From NCBI GenBank assembly GCA_017449285.1, contig JAFSJX010000098.1, positions 1 through 64,000 on the forward strand: a stretch of 64,000 nucleotides of DNA, in the 5' to 3' direction. Below, in pieces: positions 27,258-34,972 of the stretch (positions are counted from its first letter, which is position 1; every line of letters begins with the position of its first letter). A model generated the notes under the pieces. That model saw nothing but the letters and a program-made list of their open reading frames with translations. It made no database searches and was not told the DNA's origin. The stretch is from Treponema sp. (GTDB taxonomy: Bacteria > Spirochaetota > Spirochaetia > Treponematales > Treponemataceae). The position numbers and the translations under genes were made by a program.

Positions 27258-30200
27258 CTACTCTTCCTCATAAGTTTTATAATTCTCCACCTGTTCCATT
27301 ACCTGATTAAACACTTCCTGAGAATAAATCGGTGGGTATCCATTATCAAACAAACAGAATTTAATATCTGACTTGAGTTGATTGCGGACATTTGTATTGT
27401 TCAGCCAATCGGTGAAACTTGATTTCAAATCAATCAGTTCTTTTATTTTCTTTGCAAGCTTCTGAATTTTCTTGTTCACCATAATGCCGACATCAGCATC
27501 AAAAACATCTTCACCATACTCGAAATCTTTTTCATTGCGCATTTTTATCAAAATGTCATAGAAAGCCATTTCTTCAAATGTAAGACCAAGTTTTCTAAAG
27601 CGTTCTTTATCTTCATTTAATTCTTTAAGAATTGATTCTGCTTGATATGTTGCATTTGCAATAATCTGGTCTGCTGTAACATCCTGAGTGTCTCCTGCTT
27701 CCTGTGCGGAAAGAGCTTTTCTCCTGTCGTGATACTGAGCGATTGTTTCATCCAGCATGTCTTTATACTTCTTTGCAGAAGCTTTATTTACTTTTCCATA
27801 TTCAGTAATTTTCTTGCGAAGAAGCTTCATCAAGACTTCAAGCCGTGTTGCAGGCATTTTAACATCAGCGAGTCGTTCCAGGAATTCTGGGCCAAGAATA
27901 TCTACCTGGTCTCCTTCCTGAAGGATGTTTTCCACATTGCTGTATTTAAGAGCCTCTTCAACCATTTTTGCCACATACTTATTCATTGAATCTGTGTCTA
28001 AATCTGTTGTACCGCTCATCTTGCGGACAAATCCCGCGATTGCCATAAAGCTCTGAGCCAATGCAGACTCTTCTTCTGAAAGCTCTCCTGAAGGCTGGCA
28101 AATATCGTAAGCGGCTCTAAGTCTTTTTACGATTTTCAAGAAATATGTTTTGAAAGAAACTTTCTTTGCTGCCTTTGTTCCCTTGTTTTCAAGGTTCAAT
28201 TCTTCTGTAGATTTATAAACATACTCTGCGGCTAAATTCAAGAGTTTGTATCGCTGAATGTCACTTGTGTTTGCATCGATAAAAGGACTCAAATCAAATT
28301 CCTTGAAAAGCGCTTTTATGATTTCAAGATTTTCGCGGAAGATTTCGGTAGCCTGTTCAATGTCATCGGTAGAAGGTCCTTTTCCGCCTTGCCCTCCACC
28401 GTACACTTTCATTGCTTCAAGCATATTATCGCGAATACCGATATAGTCGATGATAAGGCCGAATTCTTTTCCCGGGTATTTTCTGTTTACACGACTGATT
28501 GTCTGAATAAGTCCGTGCTTCTGAAGAGGCTTATCGTTATACATATAAGTCAAAGTATCAACGCTAAAACCAGTAATCCACATATCAACTACAATAACAA
28601 GACGAAGGTTTGATTCCGGCTGCTTGAATGCAACGTCAAGTTTATCACTGCGTTCATCATTCTTTACGCCGCCAAGATAGTTGTACATTTCTTCTTTGTC
28701 ATTTGAACCGACGCTTGCAACCATCGCAATATATGGCAGTTCTTTTAGCTCAGAAAGTTTTTCTGCATCCACTTTCATTCCATCAGGATGCTTTTTCTCC
28801 ACAAACCATTCGGGATATTTTTCCTTGAACTGGCACAAAAGGTCGTAGGCAATCTTTCTGTTTGCGCAGACAATCATGGCTTTTTGAACGCGGTCCGGGT
28901 CTTTTTCGCAGCGACTGGTAAAATCATCATGAATATCAATTGCAAGTTTTGAAAGTCTTCCCGGCTCGCCAAGAATTATTTCCATAGAACTCATGGCTTC
29001 TTTGCTTGCTTTTATATCTTCTGCAGTTGCTCCTTCATCTGCACACTTTTTGTAATAAGCTTCAATCTGAGCGACAGTTTTTTGGTCTGCCAGAACTTTT
29101 GCAATGCGTGGATGGTATTTGATTGGAACTGTTAACCCGTCTGCCACTGCCTGATCCATTGTGTAGCGATCAATTTCTTCGCCAAAAGTCTGATATGTCT
29201 CGTCGATTGGAGTGCCTGTAAAACCGACAAAAGTTGCATTTGGAAGAGCTTCTCTTAGTACTTTTGCATATGGTTTTGAGACAAGAGCTTTCATATTCTG
29301 GTCTGCATCTTTGGAAAACTTTATCTGCTTGGCGTTTTCAAGCTGAGTGCGATGGGCTTCATCACTAAAACAGATAATGTTGTTTCGCTCGTTGATTAAG
29401 CCAATCGGGTCGTCTTTTCTGTCACAGAATTTTTGAATTGTCGTGATATAAAACCCACCGGATTCGCGAATCTTTAATTCGTCTCGAAGCTCTTTTCTGG
29501 TCTTTACAACTTTTACTTCGCCAAGACTCAAGAATTCTTTTGATTTTCCAAAAAGCTTAATGCTTTGTTTTTGTAAGTCATCACGATCTACAATCATTAA
29601 AACGGTAGGAGAACCAAGTTCTTTTGTACAACGGAGACTGAGCTGACGAGCCAAAAATGCCATTGTATAAGTCTTTCCACAGCCGGTCGCGCCAAAATAA
29701 GTTCCGCCTTTTCCACTATGAGTGATAACTGATTTTTTTATGCTTTCTCTTAAAAGCCTTGTAGCAAAAAACTGAGGATAACGGCAGACAATTTCAACTT
29801 CGTCAGCATCAAAGATTTTGTCCTGAAAATATACATAGTCTCTAAATATTTCAAGAAATCGAGCAGGTGCATAAACGCCATATACGAGACATTCAAATTC
29901 GTCTAAAGAAGAATCTGCAATTGGCTCATCATCGTTTATTCGTCGCCATGTATAAAAATGCTCATAAGGTGTTTTTACAGTGCCAAGCCTTGTTTTTATT
30001 CCATCACTGATACATGCCAGAGGACAGTAATGAAGAAGATGCGGAATATCTCTCCAGTAACGGACGGTAATCTGCTCAAAAGCATCGTGGATTGTTGCCT
30101 TGTCATCAGCTGGATTTTTTAATTCTATAATACAAAGAGGGAATCCATTAACATAAAGGAGAACATCAGGACGGCGATTTTTCTTTTCGTTGTTATTTAT

Positions 30201-30596
30201 GTATTCTACAGTGAACTGATTTACAACCTTAAAAATATTTTTGTCCGCATCGTCAAAATTGATAAACTTTATTGTGCGAGGAATTCCATCACTGCCAGTA
30301 AATTGGAGACCATCAATAAAATGATTATAAGCTTTGTGCAAAGTTTCAAATTCAGTCTGACCACCAAGAAGACGCATTGTGTCGCAGATTTGAGCAATGT
30401 CATCGGCTGAAAGGTCGGAATTCGTATCTTTCAGAAACGATTTCAAATCTTCCAAAATAAGAGTTTCATCCAGTTTTGAGCGAGCAATATCGTCTCCGGC
30501 TTGATAGGTCCAGCCAGCGTCTTCAAGATACTGGATGAAGACATTCTCAAAATCGTATTCACAAAATCTGCCGTTGAATTGTTTTAGGTTTGACAT
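27258..30596 (-). CDS. hsdR: Type I restriction enzyme, R subunit
   Basis: A 1112-aa DNA translocase and endonuclease of a type I restriction-modification system. The start is set at 30596 (MSNLKQF), with GAGGA upstream. The N-terminal PD-(D/E)XK nuclease is visible as RRPDVLLYVNGFPLCIIELKN near residues 135-155. The SF2 helicase core has Walker A GATGCGKTYT near 300, the DEAH box FSDEAHRTQ near 405, the motif FVGFTGTP near 465 and the late motif QTISRVNRKYPGKEFG. It works with HsdM and HsdS from the same island. It is intact by length. It overlaps the AlbA-like gene slightly or abuts it. Confidence 0.95.
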   Translation of the reverse strand: MSNLKQFNGRFCEYDFENVFIQYLEDAGWTYQAGDDIARSKLDETLILEDLKSFLKDTNSDLSADDIAQICDTMRLLGGQTEFETLHKAYNHFIDGLQFTGSDGIPRTIKFINFDDADKNIFKVVNQFTVEYINNNEKKNRRPDVLLYVNGFPLCIIELKNPADDKATIHDAFEQITVRYWRDIPHLLHYCPLACISDGIKTRLGTVKTPYEHFYTWRRINDDEPIADSSLDEFECLVYGVYAPARFLEIFRDYVYFQDKIFDADEVEIVCRYPQFFATRLLRESIKKSVITHSGKGGTYFGATGCGKTYTMAFLARQLSLRCTKELGSPTVLMIVDRDDLQKQSIKLFGKSKEFLSLGEVKVVKTRKELRDELKIRESGGFYITTIQKFCDRKDDPIGLINERNNIICFSDEAHRTQLENAKQIKFSKDADQNMKALVSKPYAKVLREALPNATFVGFTGTPIDETYQTFGEEIDRYTMDQAVADGLTVPIKYHPRIAKVLADQKTVAQIEAYYKKCADEGATAEDIKASKEAMSSMEIILGEPGRLSKLAIDIHDDFTSRCEKDPDRVQKAMIVCANRKIAYDLLCQFKEKYPEWFVEKKHPDGMKVDAEKLSELKELPYIAMVASVGSNDKEEMYNYLGGVKNDERSDKLDVAFKQPESNLRLVIVVDMWITGFSVDTLTYMYNDKPLQKHGLIQTISRVNRKYPGKEFGLIIDYIGIRDNMLEAMKVYGGGQGGKGPSTDDIEQATEIFRENLEIIKALFKEFDLSPFIDANTSDIQRYKLLNLAAEYVYKSTEELNLENKGTKAAKKVSFKTYFLKIVKRLRAAYDICQPSGELSEEESALAQSFMAIAGFVRKMSGTTDLDTDSMNKYVAKMVEEALKYSNVENILQEGDQVDILGPEFLERLADVKMPATRLEVLMKLLRKKITEYGKVNKASAKKYKDMLDETIAQYHDRRKALSAQEAGDTQDVTADQIIANATYQAESILKELNEDKERFRKLGLTFEEMAFYDILIKMRNEKDFEYGEDVFDADVGIMVNKKIQKLAKKIKELIDLKSSFTDWLNNTNVRNQLKSDIKFCLFDNGYPPIYSQEVFNQVMEQVENYKTYEEE

Positions 30597-30600
30597 GGCC

Positions 30601-31980
30601 TTATTCCTCAAAATAATAAACAGTATTTTTTCCTGTTCCAGACTTTTTTATTTTTGAATCAGAAAGCATCTTTGTCAGAATACGCTGAACTGATGTTCGG
30701 CTCTTAAATCCTAATTCCTTCTGGATTTGGGCTGCAGAAATTGTTTTGTTATTTTTAATAAGTTTCAGAATTTTATCTTCGGTAGTATCTGAATCTTCTT
30801 TTGTCACATCAGACGCACCATCAGCAATAAGCGGAATTGTTGTTTTAAATATATCCCCTTCTTCCAAAACAGGATTAGAATCAGAATAAATTTTTGTAAA
30901 TTTGTACAAATTGCGAACTCCCGACCCCAAAGTGTCAGCTCGTCCGATTTGCATAAAAAATTTAGCTATAATCGGATTTTTAGGGTATGGGGTAAAATTT
31001 TCTGGAGTAAGGCGACCAAATGTTGTAGCCCTGTTCCAGTTTTCTGCATAAAGAGATTCTTTTGTTATAACCAGTTTTGCAGGAAAAGCACTTGCATATT
31101 CCCGGTGAACAAGCGTATTCGTAACAACCTCGCGGGCAATGGCATCGCGAACGCTCACAGAAACATTGTCCAAAAGAAAAAATCTGTCGTCCGTGTGCTT
31201 TTGTATAAACTGAACAAGCTGATCATAAGATTCAATAAGATTTGTGTCAGCAATAAGACGGTCATCATAGCGATCTTGATTTTTATCACGATATACCGCG
31301 TCCGTGCGATATGCGGGAAGGCAAGATTGGATAGTGGTATCTTTGCCGAACAAAAGCACAGCTGCAAGATTAAAGCCTTTTTCTCCCGTAAGAAGATTTT
31401 CCTCGTAAAGACCAGCACTTTTAAACAATTCCATTGCTTCCATATCTTTCCACGGATGTTGTTCATTTTTTAAGAGCGCCAGTTTTTTCACAAAGGGTAT
31501 CAAATCTAGGCGCAGATGTTCTGTCGTAACATAAGGAAAAATCTGCCTTTCATAGAATGTGTGGGATTTCCTGTTAAAAAGATTTGCGACCAAATCCACG
31601 GACTTTGTAATATCCTGATCTGCGTCTCCGTTACGGTCGTAAATTTTATTGTCGCAATACTGCACTTCTGAACTGACAGGAACATAGACCCACAAAATGA
31701 GTTTTCCGTCATATTCAGCCTCTTCAAGATTGAGGAACAAAGACGGGCGGATTTTTGTCGGATTATTGAGCGTGTTGATAAAATCTTTTTTTATTTTAGA
31801 GACAGCTTCTTTTTGAACGCCAAGTACCGTACCATTATCATCAACGCCCAGCAAAATAAAGCCTCCGTAGCGATTGGAAAAAGAACATACAGTCTCAAAC
31901 ACAGAATTGCTTAATGACGTGCTGCATTTTTTGTATTCTACAGAAAAACTTTCACCTTTTAACAGTTTCTTAAAATCCAT
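30601..31980 (-). CDS. AlbA/Schlafen-like ATP-binding or DNA-binding protein
   Basis: A 459-aa protein with an N-terminal AlbA_2 (Schlafen-like) domain (ESFSVEYKKC...FSNRYGGFILLGVDDNG, about 8-55), a central region typical of RecG-like transcriptional regulators (RDAIAREVVTNTLVHREY near 280 and LGSGVRNLYKFTKIY) and a C-terminal winged-helix (SAAQIQKELGFKSRTSVQRILTKML). Such proteins are often found in type I restriction islands, perhaps as regulators. The start may be the ATG at 31980, with AGGAAG upstream, or the in-frame GTG at 32010. Five direct repeats overlap this region, suggesting self-regulation. Confidence 0.8.
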   Translation of the reverse strand: MDFKKLLKGESFSVEYKKCSTSLSNSVFETVCSFSNRYGGFILLGVDDNGTVLGVQKEAVSKIKKDFINTLNNPTKIRPSLFLNLEEAEYDGKLILWVYVPVSSEVQYCDNKIYDRNGDADQDITKSVDLVANLFNRKSHTFYERQIFPYVTTEHLRLDLIPFVKKLALLKNEQHPWKDMEAMELFKSAGLYEENLLTGEKGFNLAAVLLFGKDTTIQSCLPAYRTDAVYRDKNQDRYDDRLIADTNLIESYDQLVQFIQKHTDDRFFLLDNVSVSVRDAIAREVVTNTLVHREYASAFPAKLVITKESLYAENWNRATTFGRLTPENFTPYPKNPIIAKFFMQIGRADTLGSGVRNLYKFTKIYSDSNPVLEEGDIFKTTIPLIADGASDVTKEDSDTTEDKILKLIKNNKTISAAQIQKELGFKSRTSVQRILTKMLSDSKIKKSGTGKNTVYYFEE

Positions 31981-31981
31981 T

Positions 31982-32033
31982 CCAACACTTCCTAACACAC
32001 TTTCTGACACATTCTAACACATATTCTAACACA
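31982..32033. repeat. Iteron-like array of five direct repeats
   Basis: The 8-nt word CTAACACA and close variants start at 31982, 31992, 32004, 32014 and 32026, with spacing alternating 10 and 12 nt (22-nt period, two helical turns). The array covers the start region of the AlbA/Schlafen-like gene. It looks like a multi-site operator. Confidence 0.7.
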
Positions 32034-32103
32034 AGTAAAATATTTTTATCTTCATATTGCCACACGGATTTTAGAAAATCTAACGATTTTCCTGTTACAT
32101 TGG

Positions 32104-32165
32104 GTCATGCTGAACTTGTTTCAGCATCTCTTTGCTTTCAGATTCCGAAACAAGTTCGGAATGAC
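32104..32165. repeat. Palindromic repeat unit 1
   Basis: A 26-nt arm (32104-32129, GTCATGCTGAACTTG...) and an inverted 26-nt arm (32140-32165, ...ACAAGTTCGGAATGAC) match each other at 22 of 26 positions. Each arm is itself a hairpin. Ten nt separate them. Confidence 0.85.
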
Positions 32166-32193
32166 CGTTTCTTGTCAATTCGGACTTTTTTTT

Positions 32194-32254
32194 GTCATGC
32201 TGAACTCGTTTCAGAATCCCTTTTTTACAGATTCCGAAACAAGCTCGGAATGAC
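32194..32254. repeat. Palindromic repeat unit 2
   Basis: Same structure as unit 1: left arm 32194-32219, right arm 32229-32254, with 9 nt between. A few base differences show that the copies have drifted. Confidence 0.85.
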
Positions 32255-32282
32255 ATTATCTTGTTCTGCATGGTCGTTGTTC

Positions 32283-32628
32283 GTCATGCTGAACTCGTTT
32301 CAGCATCTCATTCAGATAAATCCTTCCACTCTGGATTTATTTGATTAACAAGATTATTTTTCCACTCTCTATGCCAATTCTTTAATTGTTTTTCTCTTGC
32401 AATTGCTACATTTATATCATTACATTCTTCAAAATACACCAACTTCGTGCAATTATATTTGTCTGTAAAGCCTTCATAAACATGATTTTTATGCTGGCTG
32501 ACTCGTTTTTGCAAATCAGATGTAACACCAATATACAATACTGCATTCGTCTTGTTTGTCATAAAATACACATACGCTTTTTCAGACATTTATCCTCCTA
32601 ACGGATTCCGAAACAAGTTCGGAATGAC
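32283..32628. mobile_element. Repeat unit 3, split by a GIY-YIG gene
   Basis: The left arm (32283-32308) and right arm (32603-32628) are the same two arms as in units 1 and 2, but a complete GIY-YIG gene with its ribosome-binding site fills the space between them. The stop codon of the gene overlaps the last bases of the left arm. This suggests one mobile unit of arm-gene-arm, with units 1 and 2 as gene-free derivatives. Confidence 0.7.
32308..32589 (-). CDS. GIY-YIG nuclease, single domain
   Basis: A 93-aa stand-alone GIY-YIG endonuclease of the UvrC/YhbQ-like group. The signature appears as YVYFMTNKTNAVLYIGVTSDLQKR (core residues Y6, Y19-G21, R28), followed by the catalytic-type HKN and the EREKQLKNW-like segment IAREKQLKNWHREWK; the family ends with the same NPEWKDL. 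AGGAGG precedes the ATG. It sits exactly between the two arms of a palindromic repeat. Families of this type are widespread, but their cell role is not known. It interrupts the hsdS-AlbA order of the island. Confidence 0.9.
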   Translation of the reverse strand: MSEKAYVYFMTNKTNAVLYIGVTSDLQKRVSQHKNHVYEGFTDKYNCTKLVYFEECNDINVAIAREKQLKNWHREWKNNLVNQINPEWKDLSE

Positions 32629-32657
32629 AATCTTTTGTTCGGAATGGCAATTCTTCT

Positions 32658-33890
32658 CTACCTGCTATGCGCTGCCTTCTGTACCAAAGCCGGGCAGAGG
32701 TTGCTTATTTTTTCTCTTGCTTCGTTTGCTATGCGCTTGCATTCTTCGTAGCAGTTGTAGAAGTCTACGATTTTTTGCTGAATTTGGATTGGCGGAAGTG
32801 GGATTTGAACACGGCACATTTCCGACCAGTCAAAAGTTTCTCTTGCACTTCCCCATGAATTAAATCTTGAATAGCGGTCGAATTCAGTTCTGCTTAATAA
32901 AAGATACAAATATGCTGGACGGAGAATATTTTCATTCTTGCTTTTAAATGTTGTATAAATTGATGAAACCAAATAAGAATCATTTGAGCCATTCAGTGCC
33001 AATGCAATCTTTTCACCACGTCTTGAAGTATCTGCAACATACACAAATTCATTTGGCTTTACAATTTTATAAGATGTAAGAGAAACCCCACTCATATCAG
33101 CTTTTGTGTTTATAAAAGTTTTTTCTGTAGAAATACCACGTACACTTTCGATTCCTAGTTTTGTCACACGGATTGGCTCAGACCTAACGGTCTTCGCTTC
33201 TTTTTCGTAAGTGCCGTTACTCGCAACGAAGTTTCCAGCGGGCACGAACAAATCCGTGTGATAATTTCTCTCATCTACCTGCTCAATCATATCTCCCAAG
33301 CGTTTTGCTGGATACTTCTTCTTGCAATCAACAATGAATGCTTCGCAGCTTTTTGAAAGCGGCTCAAGGAGCTTTTCGTTTTCTTCGGCGAGTTCTTTTA
33401 GGCCGTTGTAAACTGCAACAAGTTCTCTTTGTGTCTCGATTGAAGGAAGCGGGATTTCAATGTCACAAAATCTGTCCCAATCAAGATTTGAACGAATGCT
33501 TGAGTCGCTTAAAAACCAGCCTCTTCTATCACTTTCAAATCTATTAAAATTCATAAAAAGATAAGTGGGTTCAACTTTTTCCTCATCAATTATCTTAAAA
33601 GTATTATATGCTGGTGATATAAGAACTGGAAAATCCTTATTGTATAAACCAATACGGATGCAAATATCACGACCTGTCTGCATTCCAGAAAACACAAACA
33701 TTCCTTTTTCAAGTTTTGTATATTTTGATGAATCTAATCCATCTGTATTAGCTACAGTAGGCATAAATTCCTTATCTTTATTAATTCCATAATATGGATA
33801 TTCGATACCTTCCGTATTTTTATTATCAAATAGTTTAATTAATGTTCCTATTTTTACTTTTTGTGCATTTTCAATCTTATTTTCAGCCAT
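32658..33890 (-). CDS. hsdS: Type I restriction enzyme, specificity subunit
   Basis: A 410-aa HsdS with two target-recognition domains. The conserved regions are IEIPLPSIETQRELVAVYNGLKELAEE near residues 145-172 and VQIPLPPIQIQQKIVDFYNCYEECKR near residues 365-390, each at the end of a recognition domain and forming the helical spacers. The two variable halves recognise the two parts of a split DNA site. Only one hsdS is seen, with no inverted partial copy for phase switching. A weak GGAAT precedes the ATG. It lies between the ORF6N gene and the GIY-YIG element. Confidence 0.93.
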   Translation of the reverse strand: MAENKIENAQKVKIGTLIKLFDNKNTEGIEYPYYGINKDKEFMPTVANTDGLDSSKYTKLEKGMFVFSGMQTGRDICIRIGLYNKDFPVLISPAYNTFKIIDEEKVEPTYLFMNFNRFESDRRGWFLSDSSIRSNLDWDRFCDIEIPLPSIETQRELVAVYNGLKELAEENEKLLEPLSKSCEAFIVDCKKKYPAKRLGDMIEQVDERNYHTDLFVPAGNFVASNGTYEKEAKTVRSEPIRVTKLGIESVRGISTEKTFINTKADMSGVSLTSYKIVKPNEFVYVADTSRRGEKIALALNGSNDSYLVSSIYTTFKSKNENILRPAYLYLLLSRTEFDRYSRFNSWGSARETFDWSEMCRVQIPLPPIQIQQKIVDFYNCYEECKRIANEAREKISNLCPALVQKAAHSR

Positions 33891-33920
33891 AATCTTATTC
33901 CATCATGTCGTCTTTGCCTT

Positions 33921-34817
33921 CTAAATTTTTGTCAAAATATCGGAAATAAAACTTGAATCAAATGTTTCAAACGCAAAACACTTTTTGCCCAAGTCTTTGA
34001 GTGAAGCTCCGATGTGATAGAGCGTTTTTCCGTCAATGATTAAAAATCTGTCGTGCATTTTTGTAGTATGCCTTACTGCAAGCGTGGGATATTGCGTATT
34101 GAATTTCTGAATGTCCTGCGCTGTGAGCGGAGTTTTTGGGTCTGTGTAAATCGTTACGCTAACGCCTTTTTTCTTCTTCGTGAGCCGCTCTAAAACCGAA
34201 AGGTCAATATAACCATCTATCAAGACAATCTCTTTTTTTGCCTGAGCGATAAAACTTTCAAATTTTGCGTAAGCATCGAAAATCTGACCTTGAAAGAAAA
34301 TGCCCTGTTTTTCTTGCACATTGTATTTGTCCATAAGCGTAAAAAGCTCGTCAATCCGCTTGTCCGCTTCTTTTTGATGAATGTTCGTGTCGAGCAGATT
34401 CTGCTTTATCGTGTTGATTTCGGCAAAAATATTTGCATTATTCTGAATGAAACGCTTCATTTCCCTGAACATTCTGATTAGCATTTTGCTTTGAGCAACG
34501 GCAAGTTCTCCTTTCAGAACTGTCATCAACATATAAATGCCCTGCTCTGTAAATGCATAAGGTTTGTATCTTGTTCCGCCCCAACTTGAGGTCGAATTTT
34601 TCGACCTCAAGATTGCATTGAATTCATCTTCTGTCAATTGAAATCTAAAATCATCATCGAAGCGTTCAATATTATTCTTTACTTGCTCATTAAACCGTTT
34701 GGTTTCATATCCATAAATTTCCGCCAACTCAAAGTCCAGCATCACCTGCTCGCCACGAATCGTGTAGATTTTGTCTTTTATCCATTCGCTGTTGTGTATT
34801 GCGATTTCGTTTTTCAT
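33921..34817 (-). CDS. ORF6N-domain protein with PLD-like C-terminus
   Basis: A 298-aa protein. The N-terminal ORF6N (KilA-N related) DNA-binding domain reads IYTIRGEQVMLDFELAEIYGYETKRFNEQVKNN and YAFTEQGIYMLMTVLKG (about 17-105). A coiled region follows, then a phospholipase-D-like domain with an HKD-type motif MHDRFLIIDGKTLYHIGASLKD near residues 253-274 (His-x-Arg rather than His-x-Lys). Proteins of this sort are common inside type I restriction loci. The variable loop codons (34585-34611) form a perfect 12-bp hairpin, GAGGTCGAA/TTCGACCTC. GGAG precedes the ATG. Role unknown; regulator or nuclease of the island is possible. Confidence 0.85.
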   Translation of the reverse strand: MKNEIAIHNSEWIKDKIYTIRGEQVMLDFELAEIYGYETKRFNEQVKNNIERFDDDFRFQLTEDEFNAILRSKNSTSSWGGTRYKPYAFTEQGIYMLMTVLKGELAVAQSKMLIRMFREMKRFIQNNANIFAEINTIKQNLLDTNIHQKEADKRIDELFTLMDKYNVQEKQGIFFQGQIFDAYAKFESFIAQAKKEIVLIDGYIDLSVLERLTKKKKGVSVTIYTDPKTPLTAQDIQKFNTQYPTLAVRHTTKMHDRFLIIDGKTLYHIGASLKDLGKKCFAFETFDSSFISDILTKI

Positions 34818-34864
34818 TTTTGATTCTCCAGTTTGTAGTCTTTACCGTCAGTGGCAGACATTTT

Positions 34865-34925
34865 CTGTTGACTACAATTTGTAGTCAACAGTCTAGTTTC
34901 TTTTCCAAAGTGGTCGAATTCGACC
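34865..34925. promoter_or_regulatory. Palindromes upstream of the ORF6N gene
   Basis: CTGTTGACTACA-ATT-TGTAGTCAACAG (34865-34891) and GGTCGAATTCGACC (34912-34925) are perfect palindromes between hsdM and the ORF6N gene. The second shares its core with the hairpin inside the ORF6N gene, so it may be a binding site of the ORF6N protein. Confidence 0.5.
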
Positions 34926-34972
34926 CCTTTGAAGTCAGGACTATAATTTTTTTTATGATTTTCTCACAAAAC

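Noticed and set aside
32104-32254. The repeats as a CRISPR array
   Set aside because: The units are inverted-repeat pairs with drifted arms, irregular gaps and no uniform spacers, and no cas genes are present.
32658-33890. A phase-variable hsdS system
   Set aside because: There is one hsdS and no partial inverted copy, and no recombinase gene in the island.
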